The position numbers were made by a program, and so were the translations under genes. This document shows positions 1 through 8,533 of a stretch of 56,918 nucleotides of DNA, one piece after another. The notes below the pieces were generated by a model. That model was not told where the DNA came from, made no database searches, and saw nothing but the letters and a program-made list of their open reading frames with translations. The DNA is from Pseudomonadota bacterium (lineage in GTDB: Bacteria > Pseudomonadota > Gammaproteobacteria > Steroidobacterales > Steroidobacteraceae), in contig JAEZFW010000029.1 in NCBI GenBank assembly GCA_023417315.1, forward strand, positions 1 through 56,918, given 5' to 3'. Numbering within the stretch: the first letter of the stretch is position 1; each line of letters begins with the position of its first letter.

Positions 1-1154
1 GTGCCTGCATTAGACAAGCCTTTGTAGTCGAGATCGACGGGGTTCTGAGTCGCGAGCACGATGCCGACTCCAAACGCGCGCGCCTGCTTCATGAGCGTCA
101 GCAGCGGCAACTTCGAGGGTGGCATTGCGCTCGGCGGGAAGTAGCCGAAGATCTCATCCATGTACACGAGCGCGCGCAAGCTCGAGGTGCCCGATTGACG
201 TCGCATCCACGTGACGATTTCGCTCAAGACGAGCGTGACGACGAACATGCGCTCCGCATCGTTCAGATGCGCGATCGAGATGATCGAGATGCGCGGTTTG
301 CCGTGTTCCCCGTACAGCAGGCGTTGGACGTCGAGCGGCGCTCCGTGCATCCACGCGGCGAACCCAGGCGCCGCGACCAGGTTATTGAGCGCCATCGCGA
401 GCTGTAGACGCTCTTTCGCCGAGTAGAACGTTTCGAGATCGAACAGCCCGACCTTGTCGAACGGCGGTTTCTGCACGCCTTGAATGATCGAGGCGAGATC
501 GAGATCTTGCTGCGCGGACCATGCATTTGCAAAGAGACTCGACAGCAGAATGTGCTCGCGGCTTTGCACCGGATCCGCCTCGATCCCGATCAAGCCGAGT
601 AAACCGCTGACTGTCGCGGAGATCTGTTCGCGAAATGCGCTGGCGTCGGAGATGGTCTCGGGAGTCGGCGCGTGAAACGAGCGCAGGATCGATAGGGGGC
701 GGCCGCTATCGCTGCCGGGCGTATAGATATGTACGTCGGCGGCCTCGCCGAAACGACGAATACGCTCGGCGTCCTGATCCCAATCGGCTAAGCCCTTGCG
801 CCAGATCTCGGCGGTCTTCGCAGCGAGTGCCTCCGTCGTCATCCCCTTGCGTTGCGCCTCTCCTGGATCGACCCACGGCGCAAAGTCCGCAGGCTTGAGG
901 TCGGGGAAGCGCAGCAGAAGATTGCCTAAATCTCCTTTTGGATCGATCGCGATGGTGGGTATTCCATCGATCGCGGCTTCTTCGAGCAACGATAGGCAAA
1001 GCCCCGTCTTACCGCTGCCCGTCATCCCGACGCACACCGCATGAGTAGTCAGATCGCGCGCGTCGTAGAGCAGAGGTTCGCTGCGGTCCGCGCCCGTCTC
1101 TGGATCGACAGGCCGGCCGAGATAGAAGACACCGAGGGATTCGTAGTTAGACAT
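1..1154 (-). CDS. HerA/VirB4-type P-loop ATPase (DUF87-like), 5' part only
   Basis: The reading frame starts at the ATG at 1152-1154 (MSNYESLGVFYLGRP) and stays open to the left edge, so about 384 N-terminal residues are present and the C-terminus is missing. A Walker A motif (GMTGSGKTG) lies near residue 43 and a Walker B-like stretch (ALVYMDEIFGYFPP) near residue 335, followed by a sensor-like LATQNP. This order is typical of HerA/FtsK-superfamily ATPases of the DUF87 kind, which pump DNA or act in DNA processing; their exact role as stand-alone proteins is not settled. It is transcribed divergently from the sulfate transporter across a 269-bp gap. The family call is fairly sure; the function is not. 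Confidence 0.8.
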   Translation of the reverse strand, partial: MSNYESLGVFYLGRPVDPETGADRSEPLLYDARDLTTHAVCVGMTGSGKTGLCLSLLEEAAIDGIPTIAIDPKGDLGNLLLRFPDLKPADFAPWVDPGEAQRKGMTTEALAAKTAEIWRKGLADWDQDAERIRRFGEAADVHIYTPGSDSGRPLSILRSFHAPTPETISDASAFREQISATVSGLLGLIGIEADPVQSREHILLSSLFANAWSAQQDLDLASIIQGVQKPPFDKVGLFDLETFYSAKERLQLAMALNNLVAAPGFAAWMHGAPLDVQRLLYGEHGKPRISIISIAHLNDAERMFVVTLVLSEIVTWMRRQSGTSSLRALVYMDEIFGYFPPSAMPPSKLPLLTLMKQARAFGVGIVLATQNPVDLDYKGLSNAG

Positions 1155-1423
1155 GGTAGGCATTGAAATGATGCGGGAGGTGATGAGGTCAGAACGCGAG
1201 GTTATTTCCACTGACGTTTAGAAACTAGCACCATGCGGGAACCTCCCGGTTCGTGTAGCTATTACTCACGCTGCGCTCGCAATCAGCTGCGGCAAAGCGG
1301 AGGTTCGACTCGATTGCCTATCTGGATGCATCGCGGATCACCTGATCTCTCCCGCTCTATAACCATTTTGTCACCGAGCCACGACTGACCTTCATACCGG
1401 AGCGTCGCTAAAGTCCCTGCCGT
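1155..1423. other. Divergent intergenic region between the ATPase and the sulfate transporter
   Basis: No gene is visible here. It must hold the promoters for both flanking transcripts. A loose inverted repeat (CGGGAGGT at 1174-1181 and ACCTCCCG at 1241-1248) is the only symmetry I noticed; its meaning is unknown. I did not find a convincing pair of -35/-10 boxes. Confidence 0.4.
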
Positions 1424-3268
1424 ATGTCCATTACTCTCGACCAAGTCACCAAACGGTATCAAGGCGCCCCGGTCGTCAACGACGTCTCGTTGGAAGTGGC
1501 GGAAGGGGAATTCTTCGTGTTGCTCGGCCCGAGCGGCAGCGGTAAGTCGACTCTATTGCGTGCAATCGCTGGGTTGACGGGGGTGGACCATGGCCGCATC
1601 AACTTGCACGGCAAGGATGTTACCCATGTGTCCGCGCGTCAGCGCGGCGTCGGACTCGTGTTCCAGAACTATGCCTTGTTCAAGCACATGTCGGTGGGCG
1701 AGAACATCGAGTTCGCCTTGCGCGTCCGGCGTATGAAAGCCGCCGATCGTCTTGCGCGACGACGCGAGCTGCTGCGTCTCGTTGCGCTCGAGGGCATGGA
1801 CGATCGCTTGCCTACGCAATTGTCTGGCGGTCAGCAGCAACGCGTCGCTGTCGCGCGCGCGCTTGCTCACAAGCCGCAAGTGCTGTTGCTCGACGAACCG
1901 TTCGGCGCGCTCGATGCGAAGATTCGAGAAGAGCTGCGGCGCACGATTCGCCAAGTACAACGCGAGCTCAAGATCACAACCGTGCTCGTGACGCACGATC
2001 AGGAAGAAGCGTTTGCGCTGGCCGATCGCATCGGTGTCATGAATCTGGGGAGGCTGCTCGAAACGGGTAGACCCGATGAGCTCTACGCGCGCCCGGCAAC
2101 ACGCTTCGTCGCGACATTTCTCGGTGCCGCGAACTTGTTGCTTGCACGACAGACGGCGCAGGGCATTCGTTTCGGTACGACGCCCGTACGTGCTCAACCC
2201 ATCGACAAGCTCGACGGTGCGCGCGAGCACGAAGTCGTTGCAGTGCTGCGGCCCGAGGAGATCGAGCTTGCACCCACGCGCGATGCATTGCGCACGAACT
2301 TCATCGCGAACGGTGTTGTCGATGAGATCGTCTTTACTGGCGCGCTGGAACGCATGCGCGTGCGTCTTGCTGGCGGCGTTGCCGAAGCGCAGCTCGTCTC
2401 GACGAGCAACGAGCATCAGCCGGCAACGGCTGTGCTCGAGATCACGCGCACGCAGCACGAACAGCGCGCCTTTCCGGTGACTTTGCAGCAGTCGGTTGCG
2501 ATCGGCGTGCGCCGCATCCACGTGCTGCCGACGCCGCTGTCCAGCTACACGGTGTGTGCTGCGGGTTCCGATGCCGCGCAACGACTCGTGCGTCATCCCT
2601 TCTTGATCGAGCTGGCTGCGCGGATGAAGACTCGGATTGCCGCGCGCATCGAGGAAGGTCTCGCGGACGCCGACCTGCGCCGACCGGCTACGGAGCGCAT
2701 TTCGGGCGTGGCAGTCGTGCCTGCACAGAACGGTGTCGCGCGGCAGGTCGAATGGCTTTTCGAGAATGGTGCCGCGGAAGTTCTCGTGCTGCCAGCGCAG
2801 TCCGCTCCGCCGCAGCGTGTCTTGATTCATTGGGCAGACGATCAAGCACGGCGCTCTACGCTTGCCGTGGCTGCGAGTCTGCTGAGACATGTGCCGGCAG
2901 AGGCGATCTATCTCGGGATTCTTCCAGGCTCGAGCGACGATCGGCCGATCGCGGTCCGCACGCTGCTCGATGCCCGTACCGAAGCGCAGGCGATTCATGG
3001 ATTGGAGATGCGCACCGAGCTTCATTTCGGCGCGGCGGCCGAGGAGCTGCGCAAGCAGCTCAACGAAACGCCCGACCAGATGCTGATACTCGGTGTGTCG
3101 AGCATTCAGCAGTTTCGCGAACAATTCGGCGAGCTGTTTGCGGCGCCAGCCGCGTACTCCGTGATGCTCGTGTATCGACCGACGAAAGAGACCGAGCCTG
3201 CAGGCCGGCCTGATGCGGTTCGCGATGCGATCGCGGTCGGCGCCGAACGTGCTGCCGCACGGCTCTGA
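1424..3268 (+). CDS. cysA: Sulfate/thiosulfate ABC transporter ATPase (CysA) with extra C-terminal USP-like domain
   Basis: ATPase subunit expected to power sulfate or thiosulfate import at the inner membrane. Residues 1-235 form a normal ABC domain: Walker A GPSGSGKST at 35-43, signature LSGGQQQR near 134, Walker B VLLLDEPFGALD near 153 and the switch His in VTHDQEEA. A TOBE-like regulatory part follows to about residue 370. CysA proteins are usually about 340-370 residues, but this one has 614. The additional 230 residues contain PAQNGVARQVEWLFENGAAE, LVLPA and a final LILGVSS, an alternating alpha/beta pattern that looks like a universal-stress-protein fold; that assignment is inference. 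It is the first gene of a cysA-sbp-cysT-cysW run, 14 bp before the binding protein. Confidence 0.88.
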   Translation: MSITLDQVTKRYQGAPVVNDVSLEVAEGEFFVLLGPSGSGKSTLLRAIAGLTGVDHGRINLHGKDVTHVSARQRGVGLVFQNYALFKHMSVGENIEFALRVRRMKAADRLARRRELLRLVALEGMDDRLPTQLSGGQQQRVAVARALAHKPQVLLLDEPFGALDAKIREELRRTIRQVQRELKITTVLVTHDQEEAFALADRIGVMNLGRLLETGRPDELYARPATRFVATFLGAANLLLARQTAQGIRFGTTPVRAQPIDKLDGAREHEVVAVLRPEEIELAPTRDALRTNFIANGVVDEIVFTGALERMRVRLAGGVAEAQLVSTSNEHQPATAVLEITRTQHEQRAFPVTLQQSVAIGVRRIHVLPTPLSSYTVCAAGSDAAQRLVRHPFLIELAARMKTRIAARIEEGLADADLRRPATERISGVAVVPAQNGVARQVEWLFENGAAEVLVLPAQSAPPQRVLIHWADDQARRSTLAVAASLLRHVPAEAIYLGILPGSSDDRPIAVRTLLDARTEAQAIHGLEMRTELHFGAAAEELRKQLNETPDQMLILGVSSIQQFREQFGELFAAPAAYSVMLVYRPTKETEPAGRPDAVRDAIAVGAERAAARL

Positions 3269-3282
3269 TTGAGAGGGCTCAC

Positions 3283-4341
3283 GTGCGGACGATAATTGCA
3301 CTCGCTGGTTTCCTGCTGCTCGCCGGTTGCAGCTCCGATAGCTCGCAGGGATCGTTGTCGCTGCTCAATGTGAGCTATGACCCGACCCGCGAGTTCTATC
3401 GCGACATCAATACTCAGTTCGCCGCCCAGTGGAAGCAGCAAACTGGCGAGTCGCTCACCATCAAGCAGTCGCATGGCGGATCGGGTAGTCAGGCTCGCGC
3501 AGTGATCGATGGCCTGGAAGCGGATGTCGTCACGTTGGCGCTTGCCTATGACATCGACTCCATTCATCGCCACGGCAAACGTCTCGGGGCGAACTGGCAA
3601 ACGCGCTTCCCACATGAAAGCTCGCCGTACACCTCCACGATCGTGTTTCTCGTTCGCGACGGCAATCCGAAGAACATTCGAGACTGGTCCGACTTGGTGA
3701 AGCCCGGCGTCGCGGTCGTCACGCCTAACCCCAAGACGTCGGGCGGCGCACGCTGGAATTATCTCGCCGCGTGGGGTGCGGAGCTGCATCGGCAGCTCGG
3801 TGGCGACTGGTCGAAACTCGATGATCCAGCTGCCGCCTCCCAGGTCGACGCGGCGCAAGCCGCTGCCGAAAAATTTGTCGCAGCGATTTACGCGAACGCG
3901 CCGGTGCTGGACAGCGGTGCGCGAGGCGCGACGAACACATTCGTTCAACGCAACATTGGCGATGTGCTGCTGACGTGGGAGAACGAAGCCCTACTCGCCG
4001 AGCTCACGCTCGGCCCCGAGCGCGTCGACATCGTCGTTCCTAAAACGAGCATCTTGGCGCAACCGCCCGTGGCAGTCGTGGATACTGTCGTGGATCGACG
4101 CGGCACTCGCCAGATCGCCGAAGCCTATCTTCAGTTTCTCTATACCCCTGCAGGCCAAGAGCTTGCAGCGAAGCATCACTTCCGCCCGACTGATCCCAAC
4201 GTTCTGCAGAACCATAGCGGCACCTTCACCGAGCTCGAGCTCTTCACGATCAAGCAAGTGTTCGGCGGTTGGGCGCAAGCCCATGAAACGCATTTCGCGG
4301 ATGGAGCGATGTTCGATCGGATGACGGGAGTGAAGCGGTGA
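3283..4341 (+). CDS. sbp: Sulfate-family ABC substrate-binding lipoprotein
   Basis: Extracytoplasmic binding protein for the sulfate/thiosulfate transporter, 352 residues, close to the usual Sbp/CysP length. It starts with GTG at 3283, 14 bp after cysA. Typical family segments are LLNVSYDPTREFYRDINTQF near the N-terminus, SHGGSGSQARAVIDGLEADV, and the ligand-side PKTSGGARWNYLAAW. The N-terminus MRTIIALAGFLLLAGC is a lipoprotein signal with Cys16 in the lipobox, whereas enterobacterial Sbp and CysP are soluble periplasmic proteins. Sulfate versus thiosulfate cannot be decided from sequence. The gene is separated from cysT by 91 bp that contain a short tandem repeat. Confidence 0.88.
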   Translation: MRTIIALAGFLLLAGCSSDSSQGSLSLLNVSYDPTREFYRDINTQFAAQWKQQTGESLTIKQSHGGSGSQARAVIDGLEADVVTLALAYDIDSIHRHGKRLGANWQTRFPHESSPYTSTIVFLVRDGNPKNIRDWSDLVKPGVAVVTPNPKTSGGARWNYLAAWGAELHRQLGGDWSKLDDPAAASQVDAAQAAAEKFVAAIYANAPVLDSGARGATNTFVQRNIGDVLLTWENEALLAELTLGPERVDIVVPKTSILAQPPVAVVDTVVDRRGTRQIAEAYLQFLYTPAGQELAAKHHFRPTDPNVLQNHSGTFTELELFTIKQVFGGWAQAHETHFADGAMFDRMTGVKR

Positions 4342-4354
4342 AGCGCTATTGCGT

Positions 4355-4391
4355 CTGGCCAACTGGCCAACTGGCCACTGGCCGCTGGCCA
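4355..4391. repeat. Short tandem repeat, five CTGGCC units
   Basis: Five copies of a 7-8 bp unit (CTGGCCAA and variants ending CTGGCCA, CTGGCCG) lie just after the sbp stop codon and before cysT. Each unit contains the palindrome TGGCCA. It is one of several short-period repeats at gene junctions in this window. Confidence 0.85.
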
Positions 4392-4432
4392 GATCGGAAA
4401 CGTTCGCGAGAATGGCGTGCGGAGCACGCCGC

Positions 4433-5269
4433 ATGAGCTTCCGCTCCCCCTCCATTCTTCCCGGCTTTGGCGTCACGCTCGGATTCTCGACCTTCTTCTT
4501 GAGCGCGATCGTGCTCATTCCGCTCGCCGCGTTGGTTGCCAAGACGGGCACGATGGGTTGGCGTGAGTTCATCGACGTTCTATTGGATCCGCGAGCGGTG
4601 GCCTCGTATCGCTTGAGCTTCGGCGCATCGCTCTTGGCGGCGACGGTGAATGCGGTGTTCGGCTTCATCATCGCGTGGACGCTCGTGCGCTATGAATTTC
4701 CAGGGCGCAAGTTGATCGATGCCCTGATCGATATGCCGTTCGCGTTGCCCACGGCGGTTTCGGGTATCGCGCTCACCGCCGTATTCGCGGAGAACGGGTG
4801 GCTCGGGCAATACCTCGCGCCCTTCGGGATCAAGGTCGCGTACACGTGGGTCGGCATCGTCGTGGCGCTCACGCTCATCGGATTGCCGTTCGTGGTGCGC
4901 TCGGTGCAACCCGCATTGCTCGAGGTGCAGCGCGATCTGGAAGATGCAGCCGAGACGCTCGGCGCTGGTCGCTTCTATGTGTTCCGCAGAATCATTTTTC
5001 CAACGGTCATGCCGGCGTTGCTCACGGGATTTACGATGGCGTTCGCGCGAGCACTCGGTGAGTACGGCTCGGTGATCTTCATCGCGGGTAACTTGCCAAT
5101 GAAGACGGAGATCACGCCGCTTCTCATCGTCATCAAGCTCGAGCAGTTCGACTATGCGGGCGCCGCCGCGCTCGGCTTCATCATGCTCGTCATGTCGTTC
5201 ATCATGTTGTTGTCCATCAATCTGCTGCAAGCGTGGGGGCGTCGCGGCGTAGTCGCGGCGGATCGCTGA
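4433..5269 (+). CDS. cysT: Sulfate ABC transporter permease CysT
   Basis: First inner-membrane permease of the sulfate importer (278 residues, about six transmembrane helices). I chose ATG 4433 (MSFRSPSILPGFGVTLGFST) because GGAG lies 8 bp upstream and the family begins this way; an in-frame start at 4349 would add 28 residues encoded by the tandem repeat. The coupling loop that docks on CysA is visible as EDAAETLGAGRFYVFRRIIF, and FARALGEYGSVIFIAGN is a hallmark of CysT. The stop overlaps the start of cysW (TGATG), so translation of the two permeases is probably coupled. Confidence 0.9.
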   Translation: MSFRSPSILPGFGVTLGFSTFFLSAIVLIPLAALVAKTGTMGWREFIDVLLDPRAVASYRLSFGASLLAATVNAVFGFIIAWTLVRYEFPGRKLIDALIDMPFALPTAVSGIALTAVFAENGWLGQYLAPFGIKVAYTWVGIVVALTLIGLPFVVRSVQPALLEVQRDLEDAAETLGAGRFYVFRRIIFPTVMPALLTGFTMAFARALGEYGSVIFIAGNLPMKTEITPLLIVIKLEQFDYAGAAALGFIMLVMSFIMLLSINLLQAWGRRGVVAADR

Positions 5270-6141
5270 TGGCCGGCGGACCCGCTCCCGAACTGTTGGC
5301 CGAAATCGCGAGCCGTCCCGGTCGCGACACGTTCACCAGCACGATCATCAAGTCCTTCTTCATCGGCATCTCGCTGCTGTTCCTCGCCGCGCTGCTGTTC
5401 GCGCCATTGATCACGGTTTTCGCCGCAGCCCTCGAGAAGGGCTACGAGATGTACTTTGCGAGCTTCAAGGACTCTGACACGCTCGCGGCGATTCGCCTGA
5501 CGCTTCTCGTCGCGGCGATCGTCGTCCCGGTGAACACGATCTTCGGTATTACTGCTGCGTGGGCGATAGGCAAATTCGAGTTTCGTGGCAAGAGCATGTT
5601 GATCACCTTGATCGACCTGCCGATTGCCGTCTCGCCAGTGATCTCAGGTTTGATCTACGTGCTCTTGTTCGGCGCTCAAGGCTGGTTCGGTCTGTGGCTT
5701 CAGGAGCACGACATCAGCATCATCTATGCGGTGCCCGGCATCGTGCTCGCCACGATGTTCGTGACTTTCCCCTATGTGGCGCGCGAACTGTTGCCTCTCA
5801 TGCAGCAGCTCGGCAACGACGAAGAAGAAGCCGCGATCACGATGGGCGCGGGCGGCATCATGACCTTCTTCCACGTGACGTTGCCGAAGATTCGGTGGGG
5901 CCTCGTGTATGGCGTCATCCTTTGCAACGCACGCGCGATGGGCGAGTTCGGAGCCGTTTCAGTGGTCTCAGGACACATCCGCGGCTTGACGACGACGATG
6001 CCTCTGCACGTGGAAATCCTCTACAACGAGTACAATTTCGTCAGCGCTTTCGCCGTCGCCTCACTGCTCACCCTGCTCGCGGTCGTGACCCTGATTATCA
6101 AGACGTTGGTAGAGTGGCGAACCGGTTATCGCAAACGGTGA
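5269..6141 (+). CDS. cysW: Sulfate ABC transporter permease CysW
   Basis: Second permease of the sulfate importer, 290 residues from ATG 5269, which overlaps the cysT stop codon by one base (TGATG). An in-frame upstream start at 5233 lies inside cysT and is unlikely. The EAA-type coupling loop is EEEAAITMGAGGIMTFFHVT, and NARAMGEFGAVSVVSGHIRG is the diagnostic CysW segment. The first 20 residues are cytoplasmic, then hydrophobic helices alternate to the C-terminus. The operon cysA-sbp-cysT-cysW is complete here; the kinase gene follows after 157 bp. Confidence 0.9.
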   Translation: MAGGPAPELLAEIASRPGRDTFTSTIIKSFFIGISLLFLAALLFAPLITVFAAALEKGYEMYFASFKDSDTLAAIRLTLLVAAIVVPVNTIFGITAAWAIGKFEFRGKSMLITLIDLPIAVSPVISGLIYVLLFGAQGWFGLWLQEHDISIIYAVPGIVLATMFVTFPYVARELLPLMQQLGNDEEEAAITMGAGGIMTFFHVTLPKIRWGLVYGVILCNARAMGEFGAVSVVSGHIRGLTTTMPLHVEILYNEYNFVSAFAVASLLTLLAVVTLIIKTLVEWRTGYRKR

Positions 6142-6291
6142 GCGGCGGACGGCGGACAGCGGACGGTGAGAAGCAACGGAGCAAGGTCGCCTCTTATTCA
6201 CGTCGTGGTGAGATGAGCAAAGTGAGTGGCACAAGCGTCGAACGAGATCTCTTGATCCTCCCCGTCCGCCGTCCGCCGTCCGCCGCTCACC
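6138..6291. repeat. Long inverted repeat with short-period arms between cysW and the kinase gene
   Basis: Arm 1 is 6138-6167 and arm 2 is 6262-6291; they are reverse complements over 30 bp with one mismatch and enclose 94 bp. Each arm is itself a tandem repeat of a 7-bp unit like GCGGACG. Arm 1 overlaps the end of cysW; arm 2 ends 7 bp before the kinase start codon, where a ribosome binding site would be expected. The arms could pair in RNA and act as a terminator or attenuator, though no T-tract follows. Confidence 0.85.
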
Positions 6292-6298
6292 GGCCTAT

Positions 6299-8434
6299 AT
6301 GATCTCGCGGCTCGACATCGTTTCGCGTATTCAGGCGTTCTTGGATCGCCTGCAGCTCGACATGTCGCGGGCGAGCCTCGGTGTATGGATCGCCATCATC
6401 AATGTTGCGATCGTGGTGCTCGTCGTAGGCGGGATCTCGATCTCTGCAATCGGACTGTTGCGGGATCTGGCAGATCAGCAGGGCCAATCGCGCGTGCAGC
6501 TCGCCGGCGCAGTCGCGCGTGAAGATCTGCGCCGCTTCATGGAGGATGCGCTCACCGAAGCGCGCAGCATCGCGGAGCGGCAAACCTTCCAGCGTTTGCT
6601 CGCCGATCGCAATGCCGCGACGCTCGATCCCTTCTTGCGACGTTCGTGCACATCCGATGTGATCGCGGCCTGCGCCGTGTTCGAAGGATCAACGCTCCTG
6701 GCGCATGCAGGCATCGAGCTGCCGTGGCCGGAAATCGCCACGGCGGCGAACGAGCAAGGCGAGCGCTTCATGGCGGTCGCGCCGACCGCGCCCTATCCTG
6801 TTCTCGGTGCGTCAGCCGCCGTCGGCGACAGTGCGCGCCGCCTGTATATCGCGCGGCCGCTCGATGAACGCATGAGCGTGCTGCTCTCAGAGCGCGTCGG
6901 TCTCGATATCAGACTCATCAATTACCTGCGCTTCGTCGAAGATCGCAAGGTCACGGGATTCACAAGGCTGCACTCCGCGGGACTCTCCGACGGGCGCTCA
7001 GCCGTGATGCGTATCGATGAACCCGATCTATACGCTGCCAGCTTCCCAGTCTTCGCATCGACAGGAGAGGCGATCGCACTCCTCGAAGCTCGCCTACCCA
7101 CGCGTGAGCTCGATGCTGCCGCTGGCAGCCTCATCAAGCGGCTGCTCACGACCGCGATCGTGCTCGCGGCGCTTGCCGTGCTCGCAGGCATCTTGCTCGG
7201 ACAACAGGTCACGGGTCCTGTAGGCACCCTGACGGAATCTGCAGAACGTCTTGGACAGGGCGATTTCTCCACTTCGATCCCAGTGGGCGGCACGCAAGAA
7301 GTCGGCAAGCTCGCGCGCACGATGGAGGATATGCGCAACAATCTCGTCGAGTTGACCGGGACACTGCGCCGAAGCGAAGCCGAGGCCCAAGCGGTACTGA
7401 GCGGCATCGTGGAAGGCGTCTATGCCGTCGACCGATCGCGCGTCATTCGCTACTTGAATTCACAAGCAGCGCGTCTGCTCGGTGTCGAGTCGCACGAGGC
7501 AATCGGTCGCTTCTGCGGCGATGTTTTGAAACCGTGCCTGGAGAACGGACAACGCCCTTGCGACACTCGCTGCCCGATTCTGCGCGCGCGTACCGAAGGT
7601 AATTCGCAAGCAACGGAACGCCTGCAGCGTCAGAACGGCACCGTACGAACGACCGTGATCACGAGCGCAGCGCCGGTGGACGAATGGCAAGTTCAAGTGA
7701 TTCGCGACGAGACCGAGCTCGAAGGCGTGCGTCGAGCGCGAGATTCGGTGCTTGCGAATATCTCACATGAGTTCCGCACACCGCTCGCTGCACAGCTGGC
7801 GTCGATCGAGCTGCTGCGTGAAGGGCTCGAGTCGATGCCCAAGGGCGAACAGAAGGAGCTCGTGCTATCGCTCGAGCGAGGCACCCTACGCTTGACGCGA
7901 CTGATAGACAATTTGCTCGAGAGTGTGCGCATAGAATCCGGTCAGCTCGGCATCCGCCATCAAAGTGTCGCGATCGACGAGCTGATCGAGGATGCCGACG
8001 CGCTGATCGGTGCGCTCCTGAATCAACGTCGTCAGCGTCTGATCGTTGATCTCCCAGAGTCGCTGCCGCGCGTCGATGGCGACGGCCCACGACTCACACA
8101 AGTGTTCGTGAACTTGCTCGCGAACGCGAGCAAGTTCGCGCCCGAAGGCACTTCAATCTGCGTCGGCGCGAAGGAGCACGAAGGTACCCTGACCTTCTGG
8201 GTAGAAGACGAAGGTCCTGGTGTTCCCGAGATAGACAGCGGCTCGATCTTCGAGCGCTTCCAACGCGGGCCCGATGAAGAACCCGAGCCCGGCGGCCTCG
8301 GCCTCGGCTTGTGGATCGTCAAGTCGATCATCGATCGGCACGGCGGCAGTATCACTGCGAAGCGTACGAGCGAAGGGAAGACACGGTTTGAGGTCGCGCT
8401 ACCGTTGGAAGTAAGCGACGAGGTGACGAGGTGA
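6299..8434 (+). CDS. Membrane sensor histidine kinase (sensor-HAMP-PAS-HisKA-HATPase)
   Basis: Transmembrane histidine kinase, 711 residues. A first membrane helix at about 29-52 and a second at about 280-302 bracket a roughly 225-residue periplasmic sensor. A HAMP domain (GPVGTLTESAERLGQGDF) and a PAS domain (about 365-470) follow. The PAS holds four close cysteines at 406, 413, 421 and 425 (C-X6-C-X7-C-X3-C), a possible redox or metal site. The phospho-acceptor is His490 in ISHEFRTP; the ATP-binding N box (NLLANASKF), DEGPGVP and GGLGLGLWIVK complete the catalytic domain. The response regulator gene lies 99 bp downstream. Its stimulus is unknown; being next to the sulfate transporter suggests a sulfur-linked signal, which is inference. 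Confidence 0.88.
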   Translation: MISRLDIVSRIQAFLDRLQLDMSRASLGVWIAIINVAIVVLVVGGISISAIGLLRDLADQQGQSRVQLAGAVAREDLRRFMEDALTEARSIAERQTFQRLLADRNAATLDPFLRRSCTSDVIAACAVFEGSTLLAHAGIELPWPEIATAANEQGERFMAVAPTAPYPVLGASAAVGDSARRLYIARPLDERMSVLLSERVGLDIRLINYLRFVEDRKVTGFTRLHSAGLSDGRSAVMRIDEPDLYAASFPVFASTGEAIALLEARLPTRELDAAAGSLIKRLLTTAIVLAALAVLAGILLGQQVTGPVGTLTESAERLGQGDFSTSIPVGGTQEVGKLARTMEDMRNNLVELTGTLRRSEAEAQAVLSGIVEGVYAVDRSRVIRYLNSQAARLLGVESHEAIGRFCGDVLKPCLENGQRPCDTRCPILRARTEGNSQATERLQRQNGTVRTTVITSAAPVDEWQVQVIRDETELEGVRRARDSVLANISHEFRTPLAAQLASIELLREGLESMPKGEQKELVLSLERGTLRLTRLIDNLLESVRIESGQLGIRHQSVAIDELIEDADALIGALLNQRRQRLIVDLPESLPRVDGDGPRLTQVFVNLLANASKFAPEGTSICVGAKEHEGTLTFWVEDEGPGVPEIDSGSIFERFQRGPDEEPEPGGLGLGLWIVKSIIDRHGGSITAKRTSEGKTRFEVALPLEVSDEVTR

Positions 8435-8447
8435 CGAAGTGACGATG
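8413..8447. repeat. Short tandem repeat at the end of the kinase gene
   Basis: Four imperfect copies of a unit close to GACGAGGT run across the kinase stop codon (gacgaggt gacgaggt gacgaagt gacgatgt). Part of it encodes the last residues of the kinase, so the C-terminus may vary between strains. Confidence 0.75.
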
Positions 8448-8533
8448 TCAGAAGGTTTGCAAGCGCCGGGGCCGGAGCTCGCGAGCGGTAGATTGCTTGA
8501 AGCGTGTCGTTCCGACGGCGTCACTCAACGGCC

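Noticed and set aside
1553..3301. 582-codon open frame on the minus strand opposite cysA
   Set aside because: It is the antisense shadow of cysA; composition is rich in Arg, His and Gln with no domain, while the plus strand has every ABC motif.
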